Source of the DNA: Astragalus membranaceus
Lineage: Eukaryota; Streptophyta; Magnoliopsida; Fabales; Fabaceae
Assembly: GCA_039519185.1 (NCBI GenBank)
Contig: CM076848.1
Location: forward strand, 124,070,371 to 124,134,370
Direction of reading: 5' to 3'
DNA length: 64,000 nt
Positions within the stretch are counted from its first letter, which is position 1. Each line of letters opens with the position of its first letter. The notes beneath the pieces are model-generated. The model saw only the letters and a list, made by a program, of their open reading frames with translations, did no database searches and had not been told where the DNA came from. The position numbers were made by a program, and so were the translations under genes. This document shows positions 21,190 through 32,478 of the stretch, one piece after another.

Positions 21190-22439
21190 ACCTTAGAGAT
21201 TTTGAAAATGTGTGGTGAATTTATCCCTCACCACATGTTCACCATAGTACATTTTGACTCTCTGCCCATTTACTTAGAAACTGGTATTTGTGGCTGCATC
21301 ATATAAATCAACTGCACCATGGGGGTAAATCTTGACTAGTTTGAACGGTCCAGACCATCTTGATTTAAGTTTTCCAGGAAATAATTTCAACCTGGAATTG
21401 TTTAACAAGACTATTCCTCCCTCTCTAAGTTCTCTTCTTTGAATTCTTTTGTCATGCCAAGCTCTGGTTTTTGTTTTGTAAATTTCTGCATACTCATAAG
21501 AGAATTGCCTAAGTTCTTCTAATTACTTTAATTCTAAAATCCTTTGTGCACCTGCCTTGTTGAGATCATAATTCAGCTTTTTCATAGCCCAATAAGATTT
21601 GTTTTCCAAGTCAACAGGCAGATGACATGCATTGCCATAGACTAATCTATTGGGGGTATACCTAATGGTGTTTTAAATGCAGTTCTGTATGCCCATAATG
21701 TTTCATCTAAATGTAAATACCAATATTTTCTTGATGGTCCAACCATTTTTTCAAGCATTCTTTTAATTTCCCTATTTGATAGTTCAGCTTGCCCACTTGT
21801 TTGTGGGTGGTAGGCTGTAGCAATTTTATGCTTAATCCCGTATTTTGCAAGAAGATTTTCAATGAGTTTATTGCAAAAATGTGATCCTTCATCATTGATG
21901 ATTGCCCTTGGGGTGCCAAACCTTGTAAAAATGTTTTTCAAAAGGAATTTGCTAACAGATTTGGCATCATTATTAGGCAATGCTACTGCCTCTACCCACT
22001 TGGATACATAATCAACAGCTACCAAGATATATTGTGTGCCAAAAGAAGGTGGAAATGGACCCATGAAATCCATGCCCCATACATCAAAAAGTTCAATTTC
22101 TAATATATTGGTTCTAGGCATTTCATGTTTTTCAGAGATATTACCCGCTCTTTGACATTTGTCTCAAGTTTTGACCATTGAATATGCATCTTTAAATAAA
22201 GTTGCCCAATAATAACCAGACTGTAATATCTTTGCTGCTATTCTGTTGCATCCAAAGTGACCTCCATATGGTGCAGCATGGCAGTGCAGAAGCACTGCTT
22301 GCTGTTCTTCTTGGGGGATCCATTTCCTCATTAATTGATCTGGACACATTTTGTAAACAAATGGCTCATCCCAGTGATATTTTTTGATTATGTGAAAAAA
22401 TCTCCTTCTTTGTTGGTAAGTCATATCCACTGGTACCAC
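21190..22439 (-). pseudogene. Athila integrase (zinc finger, core, C-terminal part)
   Basis: Piece 22164-22439 encodes the HHCC-type region (LLHCHAAPYGGHFGCNRIAA, SGYYWATLFKDAY). Piece 21642-22121 is the catalytic core: FDVWGMDFMGPFPPSFG and ILVAVDYVSKWVEAVALP with the first Asp, INDEGSHFCN with the second, and YHPQTSGQAELSNREIKRML with the Glu. Downstream to about 21190, in other frames, are remains such as LVYGNACHLPVDLENKSYWA. Between the zinc finger and the core the Cys-containing link is broken by a stop near 22163. Sequence type is Athila. Inactive because of frame changes. Confidence 0.8.
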
Positions 22440-22469
22440 TTTCCTTACAAGAAAGTTAACAATGTCAGC

Positions 22470-22555
22470 TAACCAAGGTGCAGCTGCACTAGGTGCATCT
22501 GCATCAGGTGCAGCTGCACTAGGTGCATCTGCATCAGGTGCAGAAGCACTGGATG
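22470..22555. repeat. Tandem cluster of GTGCA-NN-TGCAC motifs, 30-bp period
   Basis: GTGCAGCTGCACTAGGTGCA followed by TCTGCATCAG is repeated at about 22478 and 22508, and the cluster ends with GTGCAGAAGCAC at 22538. It lies in the pol frame between RNase H and integrase, where it encodes alternating Ala, Pro, Ser and Asp. That stretch is absent from related pol proteins as far as I recall. Confidence 0.8.
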
Positions 22556-22564
22556 CTGTTACAA

Positions 22565-23269
22565 CTATCCCTTCTGTGTACCCGTTCTTTCACCTTCAAG
22601 TCTAGATAAATGGTCAGCAACCTGATTCTCCACCCCCTTTTTGTCTCTGATTTCAAGATCAAATTCTTGAAGGAGGAGAATCCATCTTATTAACCTTGGT
22701 TTTGCATCTTTTTTGGAAATTAAATACTTGATGGCAGCATGATCAGTATAAACAATAATTTTGGTGCCAACCACGTAAGATCTAAATTTGTCAAATGCAA
22801 AAACCACTGCTAACAATTCCTTTTCTATTACAGTATAAGTCATTTGTGCTTCAATTAATGTCTTGCTAGCATAATAAATGGAATGAAAGATTTTGTCATA
22901 CCTTTGCCCTAAGATAGCTCCTACAGCAAAGTCACTAGCATCACACATTAATTCAAAGGGCCTGCTCCAATCTGGTGTAACAATCACTGGTGCAGTCACC
23001 AATGCTCTTTTGAGTTTTTGGAATGCTTCTATACATGGTTCATCAAAGTTAAAAGGTGCATCAATTTGCAAGAGTGTACATAATGGCTTGGATGTCCTTG
23101 AAAAATCCTTGATAAATCTTCTATAGAAGCCTGCATGGCCTAAGAAGCTTCTGATTCCTTTGACAGTTGTTGGAGGTGGCAGTCTTTCAATGACCTCAAT
23201 CTTGGCTTGATCCACTTCAAGACCTTTCTTTGACACTTTATGTCCTAACACAATGTCTTCTTGTACCAT
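22565..23269 (-). pseudogene. Athila RNase H domain and RT end
   Basis: Open for 234 codons. IVLGHKVSKKGLEVDQAKI is the end of the RT thumb; SFLGHAGFYRRFIKDFS is the connection. RPFELMCDASDFAVGAILGQ carries the first RNase H Asp, YTVIEKELLAVVFAFDKFRS the Glu, and KIIVYTDHAAIKYL the second Asp. KKGVENQVADHLSRLE closes the domain. The open frame does not join the upstream RT frame: a frame change lies near 23300-23340. Confidence 0.8.
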
Positions 23270-23309
23270 GAAATGTCACTTCTCCCAATTAAGCATTAAA
23301 TTTGTTTCC

Positions 23310-24839
23310 TCACATCTTTGGAGAATTTTTTTCTAAATTTGATAAACATGATTGAAATGTGTTTCCAAAGACTGAGAAATCATCCATGAATACCTCCATT
23401 GATAGCTCAATGAAGTCAGAGAAAATGGACATCATGCACCTTTGGAATGTTGCAGGTGCATTACAGAGTCCAAAAGGCATTCTTCTAAATGCAAATGTTC
23501 CATAGGGACATGTGAAGGTAGTTTTTTGTTGGTCCTCAGGTTCTATTGCAATTTGATTGTACCCTGAATTACCATCTAAGAAACAATAAAACTCCTTACC
23601 TGCTAACCTATCTAACATTTGGTCAATGAAGGGTAAAGGGAAGTGATATTTCTTTGTGGCCTTATTGAGTTTTCTATAATCCATACAAATCCTCCAACCT
23701 GTAACAGTTCTTGTTGGTATCAACTCATTTCTTTCATTGGCTTTTACTCTCACACCCCCTTTCTTTGGAACACACTGTATAGGGCTTACCCATGCACTAT
23801 CAGATATGGGGTATATGATTCCAGCATCTAGCCACTTAATGATTTCTTTCTTTACAACCTCTTTCTTTATAGGATTTTTCCTTCTTTTCCCTTCTATATA
23901 ACTTTTAGAAATATCTTCTAAAATTATCCTATTCATGCATATAGAAGGGATAATTCCTTTTATGTCTGCCATTTGCCAGCCTATAGCTTTTGTATGCTTT
24001 CTTAAGGTATAAATGAGATCATGCTCTTGCTCTATTAACAAGTCAGAGGCAATGATCACTGGAAGTGCATCATCTTCCCCTAAGAAAGCATACTTCAAAT
24101 GTTTGGGCAGTTCTTTCAATTCTAATTTTGGAGGTTGTTCAATTGAGGATAAATTCTTTTTAAGGTTAGGGTCTTCTAAATTAAGAGATTCAAAAGTTCT
24201 AGACCATACCTTTTGTGCTGGTGCTTCTCTTGGCAAAATGTCTTTTTCCAAGATTTCTTCTTCAGGTGGTGCAGAAGCATCTGGTGGAAGTGCACTGGTG
24301 AGATAATCATACTGCTTATGGAATTGCTTCTGCACCAAATGGTCAAGAGAAGTGATTGCTGAACATTCTTCACTCTCCTCTGGTTCTGCAAGATCTTTTT
24401 CATTTCTCTGAGCAATGGCCTTCACCTGCTCCTTTCCTGGCCTGTGGGATGTGGTAGCTTCTGTATTTGATGGTAATGTGCCTGTTGGTCTTTGATACCG
24501 AGCTGTTGCTAACTGTCCCACCTGATTCTCTAAATTCTTTATAGATGCATCTTGTGTTTGCCTAGCTGTTCTGGTTTCACTAATAAAGGATTTGAGTAAG
24601 GCTTCTAAGGAGTTATCAGTGGCAGGTGGTTGTTGTCTTTGGTTGTTCTGAGAATGGAATCCTGGTGGTGTGGCTGGTGCAGATGCACCAGTATTGTTCC
24701 ATTTGAAATTTGGGTGGTTCCTCCAGCCAGGGTTATATGTGTTAGAGTAAAGATTGTTATTCCTAGTGTATCCTACATAATTGACAGAGACAGGGTTGCT
24801 AGGACATTCCTCATACAAGTGATCTCCTCCACAATACAC
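23310..24839 (-). pseudogene. Athila gag end fused to reverse transcriptase, protease region missing
   Basis: A 509-codon open stretch. It starts in the gag zinc knuckle (YCGGDHLYEECPSN), continues through an Asn/Pro/Gln-rich part (residues about 25-80) and KNLENQVGQLA (about 103-113). It then passes directly to EECSAITSLDHLVQKQFHKQ (about 157-176), which normally follows the protease. RT proper begins near residue 300: GWRICMDYRKLNKATKKYHF, FYCFLDGNSGYNQIAIEPED, FRRMPFGLCNAPATFQRCM and the catalytic box EVFMDDFSVFG. The aspartic protease (D-S/T/L-G-A type site and flap) is absent although the frame is unbroken, so an in-frame deletion is inferred. GASAP and DASAP peptides come from the scattered GTGCA-NN-TGCAC motif. 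Confidence 0.8.
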
Positions 24840-25571
24840 ACAAGATGTATCACCTGGGGGGCTTGTTCTATGGCTGCTGCAGTGTTTTCTGTTGGTGCAG
24901 ATGCACTGGTTGAAGTGAAGTTTTTAAACATGTTTGTCAGTGAGGCTAACTGAGCAGATAGAGCTGATAGATCACTAATTTCACGTACCTCTGATGGTTT
25001 CTTTTGGGCACTTACCCTCTCAGTAGGCCAACTAGAACTATTGGTTGCAATTCTATCAATCAATTCACATGCTTCATTATAAGACAAACCTCAGATGATG
25101 CATCAAGCTTTATTCTGGTTTGGGGTTCTAAACCATTATAAAAAGTTTCCATTTGGATAATGATAGGTTGACCATGATGTGGACATTTTCTTAAAAGCTC
25201 TTTCCATCTTTCCCATGCTTCAAACAATGATTCAAATTCTTTTTGTCTAAAAGATCGATGTAATATCATTTCTCATTCTGGCATTTTTGATGGGTGGAAA
25301 ATATTTTGCTAAAAACTTTTCAGCCACTTCATTCCATGAATGAATAGAATTAGGCTCCATTGTATTCAACCAAGATTTAGCCTTATCTTTCAAAGAATAT
25401 GGAAATAGCTTAAGTCTAAATGCATCTTCACTAACACCAGGAAGAATAAAGTTACGACATACTTCTAAAAATTGTTTTAAATGCTCATGGGGATCCTCAT
25501 GGATGGATCCACCAAATTGACCAATTGTTTGTAGCATTTGGAACATCATGGGTTTAAATTCAAAATGCACA
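24840..25571 (-). pseudogene. Athila gag, central and C-terminal part, frameshifted
   Basis: Pieces in successive frames: 25247-25571 (FEFKPMMFQMLQTIGQFGG, SEDAFRLKLFPYSLKDKAK, FLAKYFPPIKNARMRND), 25060-25269 (FESLFEAWERWKELLRKCPH) and 24773-25087 (SYNEACELIDRIATNSSSWP). These are the standard retrotransposon gag core and following helices of Athila. Frame changes lie near 25265, 25085 and 24840. The N-terminal part is at 34859-35127, separated by the chromovirus inserted after 25576. Confidence 0.75.
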
Positions 25572-25576
25572 GCATC

Positions 25577-27995
25577 TGTAACACCCCTTTTCTACCCGTT
25601 AATTTAATTGGGAAAAATCCGAGTTTCAAAATTTCTTTTCATCGCAGGGAATGTTACACATACTCAAAACAAAACATCGTACTTCAATTAAAATAGTTTA
25701 ACATCAAATAAGTGCGCAATACGTAGCACGCCCCCAATGGGGAAAAACTCAACCATCATTCATTGTCACCACAACCGTGACATCAATAAAACCAACTACG
25801 CAGCGGAAAGTATCAATAGGAGAAAACCATCAAAATAACATATAATAACTAAATAGTCTTAAAAACATCGAGTTCGTTTCCCCCCTGAGTGCTACGTATC
25901 AGAGCATGACGACCCGACTCAAAATTAGTGAAGATACCTAGGTCTTCACTCGTGATCACCTGCACGTTACCGCATGGGGGTAACATTCAAACAGAAGGGT
26001 GAGTCCAATTCAATCCATATAATAAATCATATGATAAATAATAAGTCAGAGCCACATCACTAGAGTAACCACATCACAATCATCAATTACATCACTACAA
26101 TAACTCATCACTATGTCATGTAAGTATATGAAATGCAACCCACTCGCGGGCATATGCATGAGGTACCTTTTCACAAACGTCGCTTAGCCTTTTTGGGCCT
26201 CATCGTCACTTAGCCTATTGGGCCTCAAACGTCACTGGGTTTATGCATATGGAATGCATGAGACACTATAACATGCACCACGCACAAACACACAATCACG
26301 GTCAACTATGTGACCCGTCACTTACCAATGTGCCAAATAAGAGGCACAGCACCTGTCAATTCACAACTACACACAACAACATCACTTAGCCTTTTTGGGC
26401 CTTATTGTCACTTAGCCTTTCGGGCCTCAACGTCACTTATTTTCATCGTCACTTATTCATAAACATCATCAGGTCAAACAATAGCCATTGAGGGTAAAAA
26501 CGTCATTTACTAGCCACCAAGGGCATCATCGTCATTTAAACATCATTATCAACAACATTGGCCACTAAGGGCAAAAAGGTCATTTAACTAGCCACTAAGG
26601 GCATCATCGTCATTTACACATTAGTATACACAACATTGGCCACTAAGGGCAAAAAGGTCATTTAACTAGCCACAAGGACATCATCGTCAAAATCATCATT
26701 TTTGACACTAAAACGTTAAAACTATGGTCATACCCAAAGGGGGATTTTTAAAGGCACCAAAACGATTTTTCAATGTCACAGCAACGACCACCGGGGACAG
26801 CCACTTGGGGCGCCCAGCAACCTTCAGGAATAATAAGTTTTTATTTTTAAAAATGGGACACATAGATAGACAACTGAAAAGGCTTCACAACGCTTTTTGA
26901 AACACTTAAAACGGACGCCCAAGTCAAAAGATATAGCGAAAACAGTTTTATAAAAATTTGGGAACATTCTGAAAAATGGCGCCCTTGGCGCCCAGCGCCC
27001 AGCCACACATCACACACGCACACTGGCTCCCTTGGCGCCCAGCGCCTGGCGCCCAGCAACACGTAACACAACACACACACTGGCGCCCTTGGCGCCCAGC
27101 GCCTGGCGCCCAGCAACACGCAACACAACACACATACTGGCGCCCTTGGCGCCCAGCGCCCAGCAACACGCAACACAACACACACACTGGCGCCCAGCGC
27201 CTGGCGCCTGGCTCCCAGCGCCCAGCAACACGCGACACACACACACGCACACGGCGCACAGCGCCTGGCGCCTGACGCCCAGCAACATTTCCAGCAACCA
27301 AAATTCAGCAACAACAATGCTTGGCACAGGGCGCCCCACTCAAGGGCGCCTAATTCTGCACCTAGACAACAAAATCCAGCAACACCATCAACACAAAAAT
27401 GGCGCCCTATGCGTCTATGACACCAACAACAACGAATTCGAGCAACACAAATTCATCAAATCACATACAACTCATACAAACAACTTCAAATCGCATATCA
27501 ACCGTAAAAATAACATCACACCACAAGTCAATCATGAATATAGTTAGATCTAGGCTAGCCCTATCCTAAGACCTATCATACAACCTATTATATAAATTGA
27601 TAGGACGTCCCCTTACCTCGAAGTTGAAGAACGGAAGCCCTAGAGACAGACACGAACAGAACCACAGCAACAGGTCACGTCCCTTGCCCCTCTTTGAGTT
27701 GCAACTTCTCTTCTCCTCTTCTCCTCTCCAACGGCGCTCTCACTCTTCTCTCTATTCTCTTTCTCTCAATTTTGCGAATGAGGCACCAAACCCTAGCCTC
27801 ACTAGTTCTTCGCATGTCACTTGGATCATGGGCTTGGGCTTTTCACTTAAGCCCAGCTCATCCAAGTGGCGCCTCCTTTTCCTAATACCACCACAAAATT
27901 AATAAAATTTTAATTAATTAAATTATACCCAATAAATTAATTTAAATTCCTAAATACTTAATTAAATAAATTAATTAAATATTTAGGGTGTTACA
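25577..27995 (-). repeat. 3' LTR of the nested chromovirus
   Basis: 2419 bp, TGTAACACCC...GGGTGTTACA. It contains a block of CGTCACTTAGCC/TTTGGGCCTCA and GGCCACTAAGGGCAAAAAGG repeats (26170-26700), the GGCGCC array (26975-27290) and a TATA-like TTATATAA near 27588. All ORFs here, including the Cys/Ala/Gly-rich ones on both strands of the array, are repeat translations. Confidence 0.95.
26975..27290. repeat. GGCGCC/GCGCC palindrome array in 3' LTR
   Basis: About five modules combine TGGCGCCCTTGGCGCCCAGC with GCCCAGCAACACGCAACACA spacers, with extra CTGGCGCC insertions. GGCGCC is a perfect palindrome. The array is longer than its counterpart in the 5' LTR at 33876-34135. Confidence 0.85.
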
Positions 27996-28007
27996 ACTCT
28001 CCCCCAC

Positions 28008-28797
28008 TTAGAATATTTCGTCCTCGAAATTTACCTGATCAAACAACTCTGGGTAGGACTCCCGCATCTTGCTTTCCAGCTCCCAAGTCATACTCTCACC
28101 GGCGGCTCCTAGCCAAACCACTTTCACTAATGCAATCTCTTTGCCTCTAAGCACTTTCACTTCACGATCCTCAATCCGTACGGGCATCGTCTCCACAGTG
28201 AGATTATCCCGCACCTCTACATCATCCATATGGATCACATGAGATGGATCCGAAACATACTTCCGAAGTTTCGACACATGAAACACGTCGTGCAAATTCG
28301 AAAGATTCGGCGGCAAAGCCACCCTATAAGCCACATTCCCGATTCTCTCAGAAATCTGATAAGGACCAACAAAGCGAGGAGTGAGCTTCTTCGATTTCAA
28401 CGCTCGACCAACACCGGTAATAGGAGAAACCCTCAAGAACACATGCTCACCCTCCTGAAACTCTAAATCTTTCCTCCGCTTGTCATGATAACTCTTCTGA
28501 CGACTCTGCGAAGCCCTCATCTTTTCACGGATCATCTTGATTTTCTCTGTAGTCTCCCGGACAATCTCCGGTCCCAACACTACACTCTCCCCCGACTCAT
28601 ACCAACACAACGGCGTTCTACACTTTCGACCATAAAATGCTTCAAACGGTGCCATCCCGATACTGGAATGGTAACTGTTGTTATAGGTAAACTCAATCAA
28701 CGCAAGGTAGGAATCCCATGAACCCCGTTGTTCCAATACACAAGCCCTCAACAAATCTTCTAACGACTGAATTGTCCTCTCCGACTGACCATCTGTC
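28008..28797 (-). pseudogene. Chromovirus integrase C-terminal part and chromodomain-like end
   Basis: Open for 248 codons from 28754, and upstream to the stop near 28798 in the same frame. It contains the end of the integrase core (SYLALIEFTYNNSYHSSIGM, APFEAFYGRKCRTPLCW), the GPY/F region (KLTPRFVGPYQISERIGNVA, LSNLHDVFHVSKLRKYV) and a chromodomain-like end (VVWLGAAGESMTWELES, MRESYPELF) that ends at 28008. The chromodomain-like end is the mark of the Tekay clade and may guide integration to heterochromatin in the family. It is separated from the rest of pol only by the YHP-stop-TDGQ nonsense codon, which looks like CAG to TAG. Confidence 0.85.
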
Positions 28798-30179
28798 TAA
28801 GGATGATACGCCGAACTCATTTTCAACTTTGAACCCAATTCCTTCTGCAAACCCGTCCAAAACTCAGAAGTGAACCTTGGATCCCTATCTGACACAATAC
28901 TCTTCGGAACACCGGGCAACTTCACAATTTCTTTGACATAAACCTCTGCCAACCTCGCCATCGGATAAGTGATATTAATAGGAACAAAGTGAGCAGACTT
29001 CGTTAACCTATCAACGATCACCCAAATAGCGTCATGACCCCTAACTGTATTCGGCAATCCCGTCACAAAGTCCATCGCAATGCTATCCCACTTCCACTCT
29101 GGAACTTCCAACGGTTGCATCAACCCCGCAGGCTTCTGATGCTCAACCTTCGATTTCTGACAGGTCAAACAGGCATACACAAACTGTGCCACATCTCTCT
29201 TCATACCATACCACCAAAACATCTTTTTCAGATCTTGATACATTTTCGTCGCTCCAGGATGGATACTCAACTTGCTACGGTGACCCTCCTCCAAAATTGC
29301 CTTTCTCATTTCCGCATCATCCGGAACCCAGATCCTACCCCGGAACCTCAACACACCACGAGAATCCAATTTGAAATCTTCATCTTCAGATTGACCAACC
29401 CCATTAATTAAATCTACCAACTTGACATCTGACTTCTGAGCCTCTCTGATGCTTCTCAGAAAGTCATTATCGATCTTTAACATCCCCAGCTTGACACTAC
29501 GAGGTGTCATTCTACAAACCAAACTCAGATCTCTGAATTCCTCAATCAACTCTAATTCTTTCACCATCATTGCCGACATATGCAAAGACTTCCTGCTTAA
29601 AGCACCAGCCACGACATTAGCTTTGCCGGGATGATAATTCAAACCAAAGTCATAATCCTTCAAGAGCTCCAACCACCGACGCTGTCTCATATTCAACTCT
29701 TTCTGATCGAACAGATACTTCAGACTCTTATGATCACTGAACACTTCAAACCTCGAACCATAAAGGTAGTGCCTCCAAATCTTAAGCACAAATACCACAG
29801 CAGCCAATTCCAAATCATGCGTAGGGTAATTTTTCTCATGAACCCGCAACTGCCTCGACGCATACGCAACCACTTTCCCATCTTGTATCAGCACACCACC
29901 AAGACCCATCTTCGAAGCGTCACAATATACAACAAACGGTTTCTCCGGATTAGGCAACGTCAAAACAGGCGACGTTGTCAATCTCTTTTTCAGTTCCATA
30001 AAACTTTCCTCACACCGAGCATCCCAAACGAAAACTTTACCCTTACAAGTCAACTGAGTCAGCGGAAGGGCCAACTTGGAAAAACCCTCGATGAACCTCC
30101 TGTAGTACCCTGCCAAACCCAAAAAGCTTCTAATCTCTGTTGCGGACTTCGGAGCCTCCCACTCCAACACTGCTTCCAC
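28797..30179 (-). pseudogene. Chromovirus pol: RNase H and integrase
   Basis: Open for 460 codons. EIRSFLGLAGYYRRFIEGF is the RT connection. PFVVYCDASKMGLGGVLIQ, YPTHDLELAAVVFVLKIW and FEVFSDHKSLKYLF carry the RNase H Asp, Glu and Asp. The integrase zinc finger is HRSKLSIHPGATKMYQDL then CLTCQKSK. The core has SIAMDFVTGLPNTVRG (first Asp) and IVSDRDPRFTSEFW (second Asp). The frame ends at a TAG directly after YHP, in a place where related elements read Gln. Upstream, a small deletion near 30175 shifts the frame relative to the gag-RT reading frame. Confidence 0.9.
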
Positions 30180-32355
30180 TTTTGCCAGAAATCACGTGCC
30201 CAAGGAAACTCACCTCTTTCAGCCAGAACTCACACTTTGATAACTTAGCATACAACTTTTTCTCTTTCAGAACTCCCAATACTGTCTTCAGGTGCTCAGC
30301 ATGCTCTTCCTCCGACTTAGAATAAACTAGAATGTCATCTATGAAGATCACCACAAACCGATCTAGGTAATTATGGAAAATACGATTCATATATTCCATA
30401 AATACACCAGGTGCATTGGTCACACCGAACGGCATTACTGAATATTCATAATGCCCATACCTTGTCCTGAACGCCGTCTTCTGAACATCTTCGTCCTTCA
30501 CTTTAATCTGATGATATCCGGACCTCAAATCAATTTTACTGAAAACACGGGCACCCACTAACTGATCCATCAAATCGTCGATCCTCGGAAGCGGATACTT
30601 GTTCTTGATAGTTACCTTATTCCACTGACGATAGTCCACACATAACCTCATACTCCCATCCTTCTTCTTTACCAACAATACCGGAGCTCCCCACGGTGAT
30701 ACACTCGGTCTCACAAACTTTTTCTCAAGCAATTCATCGAGTTGCGCCTTCAACTCAGACAATTCAGACGCCGACATCCTGTACGGTGCCATAGACACAG
30801 ACCTCGTACCAGGTACAAGATCAATCGAGAACTCAACTTCCCTCTCTGGCGGAACACCCGGAATTTCGTCAAGAAAAACCTCAGGAAACTCGCGTACCAC
30901 TTGCAATTCTTCAATAACAGCCTGACTCTCAGCAGACAACGATGCCACCAACGAAAATAGCTGAACTCCTTCTTTCCTCAACTTCTTCAACTGACTAGCG
31001 GATACCAAAATGGAATCTTCTTCCCCGAAACTAACTGACTTGCTACGACAGTTGATATGAACGTGGTTATTCTCTAACCAGTCCATGCCCAAGATTACAT
31101 CCAGACCTCTCAACGGCAAGCAAAAAAAATTCACAACAAAGTCCCTGCCGAAGATTGACACGGGACACTGAGAACACACCTGGGAAGTAATCACCGACCC
31201 CTTCGCAGGAGTATCGACAACCATATCCCCACACATAGCAGATAAAACAAGACCCAATCTTTTACAACAATCAACAGATATAAAGCAATGGGTAGCACCA
31301 GTATCAATAAGAGATTTCAGAGAACTACCGTTAATAAAACACGTACCTCTAATCAGACCATCCTTCTCATCAGGCTCCTCTCCTGCCAATGCGAACACTT
31401 TCCCACTAGACCTTTCCTTCTTCGGCTTTGTACATTTTGCACCGATATGCCCAGACTCACCACAGTTGAAACACACCACATCTTTGACCTTACACTCGGC
31501 TGCCATATGACCCTTCTTACCACAACAGTAGCAAACTCTCTCATCAGACCTGCATGTAGTACTCTTGTGGCCAGGTTTGCCACACTTAAAACAGACAATG
31601 CTAGCAGGAGCATCTCCCCCACTAGAATTCTTACCTCCAACAGCCCTCTGATAACTCTTACCCGCAGGAACCTCATACGGCTTGCTTCGACTCGGAAACT
31701 TACCCTTTTTCTCAGACGTAGCTTTGTAATGTGCAGTACTGTCCTCCTCGAAGATCCTACAACTATCAACAAGATCAGCGAACACACGGATCTTCTGGTA
31801 ACCAATGGCCTTTTTGATATCAGGCCTCAACCCATTCTCGAACTTGATGCATTTTGAGAACTCAGCAGTAGCCTCACTGTAGTGCGGATAGAATTTTGCC
31901 AGTTCCACAAACTTCGCCGCATACGCAGTCACAGACATACCACCCTGCTTCAGTTCCAGGAACTCTATCTCTTTCTTTCCTCGGACGTCTTCAGGAAAAT
32001 ATTTTCTCAGAAATTCCCTGCTAAATACCTCCCAAGTAATCTCTTCCTGCACAGCCTCCAACCTCTGCCTAGTAGCCAACCACCAGTCGTCGGCCTCCTC
32101 GGCTAACATGTGGGTACCAAAACGGACCTTCTGCTCAACAGTGCAGTCCATCACCCTGAAAATCCTCTCGATCTCTTTCAACCAAGCCATAGCACCATCT
32201 GGATCAAATTTGCCCTTAAAAGTGGGCGGATTCTCTCTCTGGAAGGTAGTCAGACTCCGGAAACCAGCGTTCTCTCCTGCATTATGCTGATTCTGCACAG
32301 CCTGAGCCATAGCTTGCAGTGCAGCAGCAAGAGCAGCATCGTTTCTCCCAGCCAT
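30130..32355 (-). CDS. Chromovirus gag-protease-RT polyprotein (3' end frameshifted)
   Basis: 741 codons from ATG at 32355, about 105 bp after the primer site. Gag core lies near residues 35-200 (NPPTFKGKFDPDGAMAWL, YFPEDVRGKKEIEFLELKQG). Three CCHC knuckles follow at about 255-308 (CFKCGKPGHKSTTC, CYCCGKKGHMAAEC, CFNCGESGHIGAKC). The protease site is LIDTGATHCFIS at about 349-360. RT starts near 500 (WGAPVLLVKKKDGSMRLCVD) and has catalytic FIDDILVYSKSEEE. Odd point: the conserved YRQLNK motif reads YRQWNK. After SFLGHVISG the expected residues up to KMEAVLEWE are missing and the frame shifts, so the real polyprotein is cut short. Single-frame gag-pol is normal for this lineage. Confidence 0.9.
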   Translation of the reverse strand: MAGRNDAALAAALQAMAQAVQNQHNAGENAGFRSLTTFQRENPPTFKGKFDPDGAMAWLKEIERIFRVMDCTVEQKVRFGTHMLAEEADDWWLATRQRLEAVQEEITWEVFSREFLRKYFPEDVRGKKEIEFLELKQGGMSVTAYAAKFVELAKFYPHYSEATAEFSKCIKFENGLRPDIKKAIGYQKIRVFADLVDSCRIFEEDSTAHYKATSEKKGKFPSRSKPYEVPAGKSYQRAVGGKNSSGGDAPASIVCFKCGKPGHKSTTCRSDERVCYCCGKKGHMAAECKVKDVVCFNCGESGHIGAKCTKPKKERSSGKVFALAGEEPDEKDGLIRGTCFINGSSLKSLIDTGATHCFISVDCCKRLGLVLSAMCGDMVVDTPAKGSVITSQVCSQCPVSIFGRDFVVNFFCLPLRGLDVILGMDWLENNHVHINCRSKSVSFGEEDSILVSASQLKKLRKEGVQLFSLVASLSAESQAVIEELQVVREFPEVFLDEIPGVPPEREVEFSIDLVPGTRSVSMAPYRMSASELSELKAQLDELLEKKFVRPSVSPWGAPVLLVKKKDGSMRLCVDYRQWNKVTIKNKYPLPRIDDLMDQLVGARVFSKIDLRSGYHQIKVKDEDVQKTAFRTRYGHYEYSVMPFGVTNAPGVFMEYMNRIFHNYLDRFVVIFIDDILVYSKSEEEHAEHLKTVLGVLKEKKLYAKLSKCEFWLKEVSFLGHVISGKSGSSVGVGGSEVRNRD

Positions 32356-32462
32356 TTCAAACTATCACTGCAGCACAAACCAAAAATTTAGAACTAGTCT
32401 AACAATTTCTTAATTGTCATAAGACACTATGACAGGACAACATTGGCCGGACAGACCGAACT

Positions 32463-32474
32463 GCTCTGATACCA
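32463..32474 (-). promoter_or_regulatory. Primer binding site, initiator tRNA-Met type
   Basis: Minus strand TGGTATCAGAGC, four bases after the 5' LTR end (TGTTACA then TTAG), complementary to the 3' end of initiator methionine tRNA. The same sequence follows the LTR at 59750. Confidence 0.9.
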
Positions 32475-32478
32475 CTAA

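Noticed and set aside
26824..27547. Several 100-170 codon ORFs on both strands (Ala/Pro/Thr-rich and Cys/Val-rich), repeated at 33726-34410
   Set aside because: They are translations of the GGCGCC array inside LTRs. Repeat periods allow long open frames on both strands.
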